Source of the DNA: Planctomyces sp. SH-PL62
GTDB taxonomy: Bacteria > Planctomycetota > Planctomycetia > Planctomycetales > Planctomycetaceae
DNA: 48,169 bases
Assembly (NCBI GenBank): GCA_945893045.1
Contig: CAMDEA010000047.1
Coordinates: forward strand, 1-48,169
Direction: 5' to 3'
Shown: positions 26,243 through 34,706 of the stretch, piece by piece
How positions within the stretch are numbered: the stretch's first letter is position 1
How the letters are laid out: each line of letters begins with the position of its first letter
Program-made: the position numbers and the translations under genes
The notes under the pieces: model-generated
The model's database searches: none
What the model was told of the DNA's origin: nothing
The model's input: only the letters and a program-made list of their open reading frames with translations

Positions 26243-27649
26243 ATGCGAATCGTTCTCTCGCTCTTCCTCATTGGCGTGCTGGTGACTGCTTCCGCAAACG
26301 CGGCTGATGTGACGCACGGTCCAAACGTCATCTTCATTCTCGCGGACGATCTCGGTTGGGGAGACCTCGGTTGTTACGGGCATCCGAACATCAAAACGCC
26401 GAACCTCGACCGGTTGGCGAAGGACGGGACGCTCTTCACGCAGTTCTACGTCAACGGGTCGGTCTGCTCGCCCAGCCGCTGCGCGTTTTTCACAGGACAG
26501 TATCCGGCGCGGCACAAGATTCACGGCCACTACGCGACGCGCGAATTAAATGAATCGCGCGGCATGTCGCAGTGGTTGGAGCCGACCGTGCCGAACGTCC
26601 CGTCGTTACTCAAGAAAGCCGGCTACGCGACGGCCCACATCGGCAAGTGGCATCTCGGCAGCAACTCCGGAGGACCGCCACCAGACAAATACGGCTTCGA
26701 CTTCGTCGGCACGAGCGAATCAGGTGGAGCGAACGGCCCGACGAACGATCCGCTCTTCCGAGCCAAGTCCACGGCGATCTTCGTGGACGAGGCGATTCGC
26801 TTCGTCGAGGCGAACAAGGCGAAGCCATTCTATCTGCAACTCTGGACGCTGGTGCCACACGCGACGCTCAACCCGACCGACGAGCAGGTCAAGCCGTACG
26901 CTCGCTTCCGAGCCGGCGGCCCAAACTTTCCGCATCGTAGCGCGGCTGAGAATTTTTATGCCTCGGTGACTGACCTCGACACGCAAGTCGGTCGGCTGTT
27001 GAAAGCATTGGACGACAACGGCCTCGCGAACAACACGCTGATCCTGTTCAGCAGCGACAACGGCCCGGAGGACATTCACATCAACAACGCCGGACACAGC
27101 GGCATCGGCAGCGCGGGTCCGTTTCGAGGCCGCAAACGGAGCTTGTACGAAGGGGGCGTGCGCGTCCCTGGCATCATCCGCTGGCCGGGTCACGTCCCGG
27201 CCGGCGTGATCGACGACACGTCGGTCGTCGCCGGAGTCGATTGGCTGCCGACCGTCTGCAAACTCGCGGGTGTGTCGGTCCCGGCCGAGCACAAGCTCGA
27301 CGGCGAAAACATGAGCGACGTGTTCCTCGGCCAGCCGCGCGCACGCTCGACCCCGCTGATGTGGGAGTGGCGATTCCGCATCGCCGGAGAGCCGTTCCAT
27401 CACAGCCCGCAGCTTGCGATCCGCGACGGCGATTGGAAACTGCTGCTGAATCCCGACCGCAGCCGCATTGAGCTGTACGATCTGAAACGAGACCTCACGC
27501 AATTGAATAACGTCGCCGAACATCAGCCGGAGATCGTCGCTCGGCTCAGCGAACGCGTGCTGACGTGGCAGAAGGAACTTCCGGCGGGACCGCTTGACCC
27601 AGGCGCAGGCCAGATGAATTACACTTTGCCCGGAAGCAAACGAAAGTAG
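26243..27649 (+). CDS. Type I sulfatase, exported
   Basis: 468 residues from the ATG at 26243, preceded by AGGAG; the frame further upstream is translated repeat. Signal peptide about 1-20. The pattern NVIFILADDLGWGDLGCYG holds the metal-binding Asp pair, D35-D36. The active-site motif is C75-S-P-S-R, where the Cys is converted to formylglycine by an anaerobic or FGE-type maturase. GKWHLG (about 140) and SSDNGPE (about 275-280) complete the arylsulfatase pattern. The substrate, probably a sulphated polysaccharide or steroid-like ester, is not defined. Planctomycetes carry dozens of these. The TAG stop lies within the element at 27646-27703. Confidence 0.95.
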   Translation: MRIVLSLFLIGVLVTASANAADVTHGPNVIFILADDLGWGDLGCYGHPNIKTPNLDRLAKDGTLFTQFYVNGSVCSPSRCAFFTGQYPARHKIHGHYATRELNESRGMSQWLEPTVPNVPSLLKKAGYATAHIGKWHLGSNSGGPPPDKYGFDFVGTSESGGANGPTNDPLFRAKSTAIFVDEAIRFVEANKAKPFYLQLWTLVPHATLNPTDEQVKPYARFRAGGPNFPHRSAAENFYASVTDLDTQVGRLLKALDDNGLANNTLILFSSDNGPEDIHINNAGHSGIGSAGPFRGRKRSLYEGGVRVPGIIRWPGHVPAGVIDDTSVVAGVDWLPTVCKLAGVSVPAEHKLDGENMSDVFLGQPRARSTPLMWEWRFRIAGEPFHHSPQLAIRDGDWKLLLNPDRSRIELYDLKRDLTQLNNVAEHQPEIVARLSERVLTWQKELPAGPLDPGAGQMNYTLPGSKRK

Positions 27650-27703
27650 ACCGGACGCCTACGTCCGGTCGGTTGTCAGTTCGGACGTAGGCGTCCGAAC
27701 TAC
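27646..27703. repeat. GTAG..CTAC palindrome that carries the sulfatase stop codon
   Basis: Arms 27646-27670 and 27679-27703 pair over 25 bases with a few mismatches. The core CGGACGCCTACGTCCGG is shared with 25168-25217. The sulfatase TAG at 27647-27649 is the 'TAG' of the terminal GTAG. It ends 20 bases before the next start codon at 27724. Confidence 0.9.
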
Positions 27704-27723
27704 GGTTTAGACGGGAACTCCAG

Positions 27724-29700
27724 ATGCTTTCCAACTTTTTGAAACTCAGTGACCGCATTTGGGTGTTGCCGGTGATTCACGGCAGCGGTGATTTCGCGAT
27801 TGAAGTCCGTCGCGTGATGCTGGCTCAGGAGTTCGATTGTCTGGCCGTGCCGTTGCCGCCGTCGTTTCAGGAACATGTCGAGGCCGCAGTCACCGAGTTG
27901 CCGAACTTGTCGTTAGTCGTGCAGCCAGAGCCGTTGTCGTTTGAGAGTTGGCAACCGGATGAGGGCGAAAGCGAAGATGAGCTGGCGGCGGATGCGTTCG
28001 CTTCGCAGTCGAGTGGCCAGGACGAATTGAGAGCATGCAGCTATGTGCCGATTGATCCGTGCCAGCCGGTGATCGCCGCGCTGCGGATTGCGCTGCAAGA
28101 ACGAATGCCGCGCGCATTCATCGACCTTGAGACCGCCAACTTCATCAGTCTTGCAGCGTACTATCCCGATCCGTATCCGGTGAAGCAGGTCTCGATTGAC
28201 CGCTTCGCGGCGGCGCTAATGCCGACCGTGCCGCGCATTCCGGAAGGTCAGCCGGAGGCGCGCGTCGTGTGGATGGCGAATCGACTGCGCGAACTCGAAC
28301 GCCGACATCGAAACATTCTGTTTGTCTGTTCGATGATGGACTGGCCGTGGATCAAGGACGCCTATCATGACCGCCGGGAAGACCTCGCCGAAGACGACGA
28401 TGTCGAGCCGACGGAAACCTATGCCAACGATCCACTCACGCACCTCTTTTGGTTGGGCGAGTTGCCGTTCCTCACCGGCTTGTACGAGCAAGCTCGGCAG
28501 TCGCTGGACGATGATGAGAACTTGTCGATCGACGGCGTGAAAGCGCTCGTGCTGGCAACTCGCGACCGATATCGGCACGAACTGAAATCGCGAGCTCGCA
28601 AGATCACGCCCAAGACACTGCGGACGTTTCTGCATTACGTCCGCAACCTGTGTCTGATCGAACGCCGGATGACGCCCGATTTGTATTCGCTGATCCTCGC
28701 TGCCAAGCAAATCGCCGGTGACCAATTCGCGATCACGCTGGCCGAGATGGCGCGGGAGTACGACCCCGTAGGTTGGGTTTCCAACCCGACCCTGTCCGAA
28801 GTTGAGACATCAACCGAAGAGGGTCGGGTTGGAAACCCAACCTACGAGCAACTGCGGATGACCAGCGGCGTCGCGCAGCTTCCGGATGGCGATGTCGTGC
28901 GCATGAAGAGCCGCTTGCCGGGACAGGCGATTGTCTGGCGGTCGCTGGAACTCAAACCGAAGGCTCCCAAGATCGACCAGGATCAATGGCGGCAGCGCTG
29001 GAATCCGTTTCATCAGTGCTCGTGGCCGGAAGAGGACGTGGCGATTGAGAAATTTCGCACGCACGTCAAAGAGTCCGCACTGGCGATGCTCGGTGCGGAC
29101 ATGGTTCGCAGCGAAAAGTTCTCGACGAGTTTGAAAGACGGACTCGACATTCGCGAGACGCTGCGCAATTGGCACACCGGCGAGTTGTACGTGAAGGTCT
29201 GCCCGCCGACGCGCGGCACGCTCGATTGCGTGCTAATGTTCTTCGATTCGCCGGCCGATCCACGCGACTATCCGTGGCGAATCACTTGGATGGCCGAGCA
29301 TCACGACGAATCCACGCTCTGCCTCTTCGCGACCGACTTCGGCCGCGAGATGGTCGGCCCCGGCATCGGAGCCGCCAGCTACGGAGGTGCGATGTTTCTG
29401 TTCCCACCGCGACCGATCCCCGAAGTTTGGAGCAACCCGCAATTCGACTTCACCGACACGATGGAAGAGCGACTGCTCGCCGCCGCCTGCGTCTACAGCG
29501 AATGCCGTCACATCGCGGTGCTCAGCGAATCACCTCCCGGTCCCGGTTGGCGGCGGCTCGCCAAGAAGCATGGCAAGAAACTGATCCACGTCCCCATCGG
29601 ACGCTTCAGCCAGGAGACGATTCAGCAGCTTCGCATCGTGCATGTGCTCAACGGCAAGCAAGTCCGCAGCTACGCCGCTCACTTCATCCGCAAGGCATGA
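27724..29700 (+). CDS. Unrecognised 658-residue protein with an in-frame palindrome insertion
   Basis: 658 residues, cytoplasmic by appearance (no signal peptide). The family was not recognised with confidence. The N-terminal 'WVLPVIHGSGDFAIEVRRVM' followed by alternating strands and helices is faintly like the TraB/ChaN/EreA-type hydrolase domain, which is speculation. A Glu-rich acidic segment lies near 75-95. The C-terminal half is rich in Trp and His (PHQCSWPEED; NWHTGELYVKVC). At residues 348-374 an intergenic-type palindrome is translated as VGWVSNPTLSEV..GRVGNPT; it divides the protein into two halves. It lies between the sulfatase and hppA genes, on the same strand. Confidence 0.8.
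   Translation: MLSNFLKLSDRIWVLPVIHGSGDFAIEVRRVMLAQEFDCLAVPLPPSFQEHVEAAVTELPNLSLVVQPEPLSFESWQPDEGESEDELAADAFASQSSGQDELRACSYVPIDPCQPVIAALRIALQERMPRAFIDLETANFISLAAYYPDPYPVKQVSIDRFAAALMPTVPRIPEGQPEARVVWMANRLRELERRHRNILFVCSMMDWPWIKDAYHDRREDLAEDDDVEPTETYANDPLTHLFWLGELPFLTGLYEQARQSLDDDENLSIDGVKALVLATRDRYRHELKSRARKITPKTLRTFLHYVRNLCLIERRMTPDLYSLILAAKQIAGDQFAITLAEMAREYDPVGWVSNPTLSEVETSTEEGRVGNPTYEQLRMTSGVAQLPDGDVVRMKSRLPGQAIVWRSLELKPKAPKIDQDQWRQRWNPFHQCSWPEEDVAIEKFRTHVKESALAMLGADMVRSEKFSTSLKDGLDIRETLRNWHTGELYVKVCPPTRGTLDCVLMFFDSPADPRDYPWRITWMAEHHDESTLCLFATDFGREMVGPGIGAASYGGAMFLFPPRPIPEVWSNPQFDFTDTMEERLLAAACVYSECRHIAVLSESPPGPGWRRLAKKHGKKLIHVPIGRFSQETIQQLRIVHVLNGKQVRSYAAHFIRKA
28767..28846. repeat. Perfect palindrome inserted in-frame in a coding gene
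   Basis: Arms 28767-28793 and 28820-28846 are perfectly complementary over 27 bases with a 26-base loop, 80 bp in all. The ends CGTAGG/CCTACG place it in the GTAG family. The host reading frame passes through without stop or frameshift, giving about 27 extra residues (VGWVSNPTLSEVET..GRVGNPTYE). Confidence 0.95.
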
Positions 29701-30014
29701 GCGCGAAGGACCAGACAGGGTTCACGCGCAAGGTGTGTCAGGCATCCGCTCCGCTCATCGTTTTTATCACGATCGTGTGACGCTTTTCGGCTGGTCTGAA
29801 AAAGATTCTCGACCCCGCGACGGTCTCTTGTTGCTCGGATCAAACCCCCTAGAATCCCCGACCTGTTCAGGCTGGAGTTTGGTCGTCGCAGCGGCATAGC
29901 GGTCGATGGTCGCGGCTGACGAACGAGGCTCACTGAGGCCGGCGGAAAGCGTTCGGCGATTCTTCTCGCCACGGAGTTTTTTTCAGGAATCGGCCTTCAA
30001 GGAGTGAGGGAACC
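29701..30014 (+). other. Leader region upstream of hppA
   Basis: 314 bases between the preceding stop and the hppA start. Apart from the possible promoter at 29828-29855 and a GGAG-containing Shine-Dalgarno (AAGGAGTGAGGG, about 29999-30010), nothing is recognised. No palindromic element is present here, in contrast to most other gaps, so the region is probably a genuine 5' control region. Confidence 0.5.
29828..29855 (+). promoter_or_regulatory. Possible sigma-70-type promoter for hppA
   Basis: TTGTTG (29828-29833) and TAGAAT (29850-29855) are separated by 16 bases, close to the -35 and -10 consensus. It lies about 160 bases before the hppA start. This is by-eye matching and could be chance. 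Confidence 0.35.
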
Positions 30015-32699
30015 ATGAAGCGAATTGGTGTCGCGTTGTTGGCTGCGGCGGATGTAGCTCTGCGGAGCCTGAAGCCAATCCTCTTTTGCCTCGCGGTGCT
30101 GCTGCTGACCGCGTCTACCGGATTCGCGAGCGAAGCGGATTTGGCGATCCCGGATTTAACGGCGGGAACCTTCGACACGCTCGGCGGCATCAGCGCGTGG
30201 AATCTGCTCTTCTACGGGTCGTTCGTCATCTGCTTCACGCTGGGCATCAGCCTGTATTTGCGGTCGGAGATTCACAAGCTGCCCGCGCATGTCTCGATGC
30301 TCAATGTGGCCGAGATCATTTTTCAGACGTGCAAGACGTATCTCATCCAGCAGGGCAAGTTCTTGCTGATGCTGTTCGTGCTCATCGCGGCCGCGATCAC
30401 TTATTACTTGATGGGCTTCGGCCACTCAGGCGAGATGGAACTGACGGATCGCACGGTTCAGGAATTGCGCTTGGGGAAAGTGCCGACAGAAGTTGCCACC
30501 GCGCTCGAAACGGTGAAAGGCCAGAAGGCGGCCAACAAAGAGGAGTTCCTCGCGAAGCTCAAGGGGGCCGTGACTCCCGAACAATGGACGGCGAATAGCG
30601 CCAAGATCACCGAGATTGCGGCCCCAGATGCCATTGATCCCATGACCAAGGTCATCATGGTGCTGTTCTTCGCCGTCGTGGGCATGGGTGGCTCGTACTG
30701 CGTCGCGTACTACGGCATCCGCGTCAATACGTACGCCAACTGCCGCACCGCGTTCGCCGCTCTGCGTGGCGTGCCGTGGGATGTGGTCAACATCCCGCTT
30801 CGAGCGGGTATGTCGATCGGCTTGTTCCTGATCTCGCTCGAACTGGTGATGATGGTCGTCATCCTTTTGTTCGTGCCGCGTCAGGTGGTCGGTATCTGCT
30901 TCCTCGGCTTCGCGATCGGCGAATCGCTGGGCGCGTCGGCTCTGCGAATCGCCGGCGGTATCTTCACGAAGATCGCCGACATCGGCTCCGACCTGATGAA
31001 GATCGTCTTCAATGTGAAGGAAGACGATCCACGTAACCCCGGCGTGATTGCCGACTGCACCGGCGACAACGCGGGTGACTCGGTCGGCCCGACGGCCGAC
31101 GGCTTTGAAACCTACGGCGTGACCGGCGTCGCACTGATCTCGTTCATCACGTTGGCCGTGCCGAGCATCGAGATTCAGGCCAAGCTGATCGTCTGGATCT
31201 TCGCAATGCGGTTCCTGATGGACTTCATGTCCGGTGCTTCGTACTTCATCAACCAAGGGATCTCCGAGGCGAAGTACAAAGGCTTGAAAGAATTCGATTT
31301 TGAACAACCGCTGACTCGACTCATCTGGATCGCCGCGATCCTGTGCATCACGACGTCGTTCGGCATGAGCTATCTGCTGATCCGCGATCTGAAAGTCGGC
31401 GGTGATGTTCTGGAAGGATTGTGGTGGCAGCTCGCCAGCATCATCAGTTTCGGAACGCTAGCGGCCGTGCTGGTTCCGGAATTCACCAAAGTCTTCACCA
31501 GTTCGCATTCCAAGCACGTCCATGAAATCGTGACCGCGTCCCGCGAAGGGGGTGCCTCACTGACGATTCTCTCCGGACTCGTCGCCGGCAACTTCAGTGC
31601 GTTTTGGACCGGGATGCTGATGGCGGGCTTGATGACGGGTGCGTACTTCGTCAGCTTGCTGGGACTGGGCGCGGTCATGGGTGATCCGGCTCATGCCTCG
31701 GTGTTCGCTTTCGGTCTGGTCGCCTTCGGCTTCCTGTGCATGGGCCCGGTCACGATCGCCGTCGATAGTTACGGCCCGGTGACGGACAACGCTCAATCCG
31801 TGTTTGAACTCGCACAGACTGAGCATATCCCCGGAATCAAGGAAGAGATCAAACGCGACTTCGGCTTCGAGCCAAACTTTGAACTCGGCAAGCACTTCCT
31901 GGAGTCGAACGATTCCGCCGGCAACACGTTCAAAGCAACGGCGAAACCGGTGCTGATCGGCACGGCCGTGGTTGGTGCGACGACGATGATTTTCTCGATC
32001 ATCCTGCTGCTGGAGAAAGCCGGTCTGCTGCACCTGAGCCTGACTGACGCCCCCGTGCTGCTGGGCTTCATCTGCGGTGGTGCGGTGATTTACTGGTTCT
32101 CCGGCGCGTCGATGCAAGCGGTGACCACCGGGGCTTACCGAGCCGTCGAATACATCAAGAAGAATATGGACCTCTCTAAGAAAGAGGCCGACATCAATGA
32201 CTCGATCACCGTCGTCCGCATCTGCACCGAGTACGCTCAAAAAGGGATGTGGAACATCTTCATCGCTCTGATGACGATGACGCTGGCGTTCGCGTTCTTC
32301 GATCCAAACTTCTTCGTGGCGTACCTGATCTCGATCGCGGTGTTCGGTCTGTTTCAGGCGATCTTCATGGCCAACGCCGGCGGATCGTGGGACAACGCCA
32401 AGAAGTACGTCGAAGTCGATCTGAAAGAAAAAGGGACGCCGCTGCACGAGGCCACCGTCGTCGGTGACACCGTCGGCGATCCGTTCAAGGACACCACCTC
32501 GGTCGCGCTCAACCCGATCATCAAGTTCTCGACCCTGTTCGGCTTGCTGGCAGTCGAGATTGCGTTGGAGTTCAAACACGCGGCCGACGCTAACAACACA
32601 ACCAACTACACGCCGTTCATCGGCGTCGTGATGTTGGCCATCTCGCTGGTCTTCGTCTGGCGTTCGTTCTACGCCATGCGAATTCCAAAGAAGATCTGA
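30015..32699 (+). CDS. hppA: Membrane ion-translocating pyrophosphatase, long divergent form
   Basis: 894 residues, longer than the usual 660-800. It hydrolyses pyrophosphate and pumps H+ or Na+ across a membrane. The pyrophosphate-binding motif EDDPRNPGVIADCTGDNAGD lies at about 336-355, and GDTVGDPFKDT at about 817-827. Many hydrophobic helices are visible throughout, including a non-standard N-terminal block (about 1-140) and an extra soluble insert (about 145-205). In GNTFKATAK (636-644) Lys640 occupies the position that is Ala in K+-dependent and Lys in K+-independent enzymes, so a K+-independent pump is inferred; the Thr usually found three residues on is Ala here. The segment before EDDPRNP (DIGSDLMK) is divergent. 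Confidence 0.9.
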   Translation: MKRIGVALLAAADVALRSLKPILFCLAVLLLTASTGFASEADLAIPDLTAGTFDTLGGISAWNLLFYGSFVICFTLGISLYLRSEIHKLPAHVSMLNVAEIIFQTCKTYLIQQGKFLLMLFVLIAAAITYYLMGFGHSGEMELTDRTVQELRLGKVPTEVATALETVKGQKAANKEEFLAKLKGAVTPEQWTANSAKITEIAAPDAIDPMTKVIMVLFFAVVGMGGSYCVAYYGIRVNTYANCRTAFAALRGVPWDVVNIPLRAGMSIGLFLISLELVMMVVILLFVPRQVVGICFLGFAIGESLGASALRIAGGIFTKIADIGSDLMKIVFNVKEDDPRNPGVIADCTGDNAGDSVGPTADGFETYGVTGVALISFITLAVPSIEIQAKLIVWIFAMRFLMDFMSGASYFINQGISEAKYKGLKEFDFEQPLTRLIWIAAILCITTSFGMSYLLIRDLKVGGDVLEGLWWQLASIISFGTLAAVLVPEFTKVFTSSHSKHVHEIVTASREGGASLTILSGLVAGNFSAFWTGMLMAGLMTGAYFVSLLGLGAVMGDPAHASVFAFGLVAFGFLCMGPVTIAVDSYGPVTDNAQSVFELAQTEHIPGIKEEIKRDFGFEPNFELGKHFLESNDSAGNTFKATAKPVLIGTAVVGATTMIFSIILLLEKAGLLHLSLTDAPVLLGFICGGAVIYWFSGASMQAVTTGAYRAVEYIKKNMDLSKKEADINDSITVVRICTEYAQKGMWNIFIALMTMTLAFAFFDPNFFVAYLISIAVFGLFQAIFMANAGGSWDNAKKYVEVDLKEKGTPLHEATVVGDTVGDPFKDTTSVALNPIIKFSTLFGLLAVEIALEFKHAADANNTTNYTPFIGVVMLAISLVFVWRSFYAMRIPKKI

Positions 32700-32706
32700 T
32701 GCCCAT

Positions 32707-32774
32707 CGTGGGGCAGGTTTGCAACCTGCCCGGCCAGGACATAATTGACGGGCAGGTTGCAATCCTGCCCCACG
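32707..32774. repeat. Palindromic element, CGTGGGGCAGG ends
   Basis: Arms 32707-32732 and 32749-32774 pair over 26 bases with one mismatch around a 16-base loop. It begins 8 bases after the hppA stop. Confidence 0.92.
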
Positions 32775-32782
32775 AAACTCCC

Positions 32783-32815
32783 AGCCCGGCGACTGATACT
32801 GTCGCCGGGCTTCTT
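32783..32815 (+). terminator. Probable rho-independent terminator after hppA
   Basis: AGCCCGGCGAC (32783-32793) and GTCGCCGGGCT (32801-32811) form an 11-bp GC-rich stem with a 7-base loop, followed by TTCTT. It lies between convergent genes hppA and hflX. Confidence 0.65.
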
Positions 32816-32879
32816 CATTCCTCTGGCCCCATTCCTCTGCCGAATCAAGTCTTGGCAAAGGAATGGGGCCAGAGGAATG
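32816..32879. repeat. Palindromic element, CATTCCTCTGGCCCC type
   Basis: Arms 32816-32841 and 32854-32879 pair over 26 bases with one mismatch. It ends 15 bases from the hflX stop region at 32894. Three hairpins (this one, the terminator and 32707-32774) are packed in the 194-base convergent gap. Confidence 0.92.
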
Positions 32880-32893
32880 AATGGCTTTGCGGT

Positions 32894-34261
32894 TCAAGCC
32901 TCGTCGTCACTGCTCACGATGTCTCGGCCGAAGGTGTCTTTGAGCGTGACGACCTGTCCCTCCGCACGCAGTTTGCCGAGGTAGCGGCGGTCGATGCGGC
33001 AGGTGATCCGCACGCGGTTCAATTCGTCGTAGACGCGATCCGTCACGTCGGCGCACTGCGACAAGAACGCGAACAACTTGCCGTTCGCCACGCTCGTGAC
33101 GACTTCGGCGATCACGATGCCGTCACCCAGCCGCGCGATGATCGCGGACTCCAGCTTGTCGAGCCCCGATCGCTCCAGAGCTGAGACGCACACGCAGTCG
33201 AGATGCTTCACACGCAGCACATCGACGGCGCTGCGATCCGCGACGGCATCCACTTTATTGAGCACCAGCAGCATGTTGGTCCGATCCACTCCGATCTCTT
33301 CGAGCACTTGATGGACCGTGTCGATCTGCCGCTCGGCTTCCGGATGGCTGGCATCGACGACGTGCAGCAGCAGGCTCGCCTGCCGAGCTTCTTCGAGCGT
33401 CGATTTGAACGACGCCACCAGATGGTGCGGCAGATCGCGGACGAATCCGACCGTGTCGCTGAGCAACACTTCGCCCCAATGCGGCACGTGCCAGCGTTTC
33501 GTGCGGGTATCGAGCGTCGCGAACAACTGATCGGCGACATACACGTCGGCCCCGGTCAGCGTCCGCATCAGCGTGCTCTTGCCGGCGTTCGTGTAGCCGA
33601 CCAGCGAGACCGTCGGCTGATCGTCGCGTGTGGCGACGATCCGCTCGCGGCGATTGGAAACTTCTTTGAGCTTCGCCTTCAATTCCGAAACGCGCTGGTC
33701 GATCAAGCGGCGATCGGTTTCGATCTGCTTTTCACCCGGCCCGCGGCCCGCGCCGACGCCACCTTCGATGCGTTCCAAGTGCGTCCACATCCGCTTCAAG
33801 CGCGGGCGGTAGTACAGCAGTTGAGCCAGCTCGACCTGCAACCGCGCTTCGTACGTTTGCGCTCGCCGAGCGAAGATGTCGAGGATCACTTCGCTGCGAT
33901 CGACGATCACGCTATTCAGCTCTTCTTCGAGATTGCGGCCCTGCGACGGCGAGAGGTTGTTGTCGAAGATCACCACCGTGGCCCCGGTGGCCTCGATCAG
34001 TTGCTTCAAATCTTCGACCTTGCCTTTGCCAAGCAGAGTGGCCCCGCTGGGCTGATTGGTTTTCTGCACCAACTCGCCAACGACTTCCGCTCCGGCGGAC
34101 TTCACCAACCCGTGCAGTTCGTCGAGCGCCGTGTCCTTGTCGATGCGGCTGCCGGTTTCGAGCACGGCGACGAGGATCGCTTTCTGCTCCTGGACTTTCA
34201 GTTGTTCGCGTTTCGCGTCAGCCAAGCGAGTCTCCAAACAAGAGATCCAAACACAATTCAC
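32894..34261 (-). CDS. hflX: GTPase HflX
   Basis: 455 residues. P-loop GYTNAGKST (222-230), switch region DTVGFVRDLPHHL, NKVD and a late SALERSG (G5) are all present. The N-terminal HflX domain has the signature VIFDNNLSPSQGRNLE and the glycine-rich EGGVGAGRGPGEKQIE linker (residues about 166-181). HflX splits stalled or hibernating 70S ribosomes. The start used is TTG-type and the first about 20 residues are not conserved; another start at residue 9 or so is possible. It is the last gene of a minus-strand run beginning with the arginine genes. Confidence 0.94.
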   Translation of the reverse strand: MNCVWISCLETRLADAKREQLKVQEQKAILVAVLETGSRIDKDTALDELHGLVKSAGAEVVGELVQKTNQPSGATLLGKGKVEDLKQLIEATGATVVIFDNNLSPSQGRNLEEELNSVIVDRSEVILDIFARRAQTYEARLQVELAQLLYYRPRLKRMWTHLERIEGGVGAGRGPGEKQIETDRRLIDQRVSELKAKLKEVSNRRERIVATRDDQPTVSLVGYTNAGKSTLMRTLTGADVYVADQLFATLDTRTKRWHVPHWGEVLLSDTVGFVRDLPHHLVASFKSTLEEARQASLLLHVVDASHPEAERQIDTVHQVLEEIGVDRTNMLLVLNKVDAVADRSAVDVLRVKHLDCVCVSALERSGLDKLESAIIARLGDGIVIAEVVTSVANGKLFAFLSQCADVTDRVYDELNRVRITCRIDRRYLGKLRAEGQVVTLKDTFGRDIVSSDDEA

Positions 34262-34294
34262 AGGGTTACAAGGGAGAGGAATTGAACGGCTAAC

Positions 34295-34663
34295 TTAACT
34301 GCGTCGGTACTGCAAAAGCTGCTCGAAAGAATCCAGGACACGCGCGATCGCTTGATTCCGATCGTAATCCTCATCAAAGACCGAATCATGATAGATGCGA
34401 TAAACGGGACCGGGTTGTTGATCGCGAATGTTGATGAAGTAAGGGTCGCCGCTTCCAATCAAGCAGCCACCGATGGGTACATAGCCATCCGCTTTGACGA
34501 TCAGTCCGGGATAGAAATCGTTCGACTCAGACGACGCTCCATCCTCGTCGAGCAACTCGAACGAGGCACCCACGCCAGAGAGATCGTTCGCTTCGGGAAT
34601 CTCAAGTTCCGCTTTGACCAATTGGTGGCAATCGATGAAATGCCGATATTCTGGTGGCCACAT
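34295..34663 (-). CDS. SMI1/KNR4 (SUKH)-like protein
   Basis: 122 residues. WPPEYRHFIDCHQL, then DDFYPGLIVKADGYVPIGGCL, then SGDPYFINIRDQQPGPVYRIYHDS follow the SUKH/SMI1 order of strands (aromatic 'Y/F-x-x-G' and 'DP.F'), though short for the family. SUKH proteins often act as immunity partners to bacterial toxins, but no toxin gene is adjacent here. A GGAG lies about 10 bases before the ATG. It is preceded by a half copy of the AACCCGAAGCG repeat. Confidence 0.72.
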   Translation of the reverse strand: MWPPEYRHFIDCHQLVKAELEIPEANDLSGVGASFELLDEDGASSESNDFYPGLIVKADGYVPIGGCLIGSGDPYFINIRDQQPGPVYRIYHDSVFDEDYDRNQAIARVLDSFEQLLQYRRS

Positions 34664-34687
34664 ACGCGATGCTCCGATCGAACTGCC

Positions 34688-34706
34688 GCACTGACGCTTC
34701 GGGTTA
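34688..34706. repeat. Half copy of the AACCCGAAGCG repeat over a stop codon
   Basis: CTGACGCTTCGGGTTA is the right-hand arm of the family seen complete at 14996-15079 and 16072-16164. Only one arm is present. It contains the TAA stop of the CRTAC1 gene (34704-34706 on the minus strand). Confidence 0.7.

Noticed and set aside
32894..34261. hflX at the end of the window's arginine gene run as evidence of a shared operon
   Set aside because: The intervening genes are unrelated and several gaps contain palindromes, so co-transcription is not supported.
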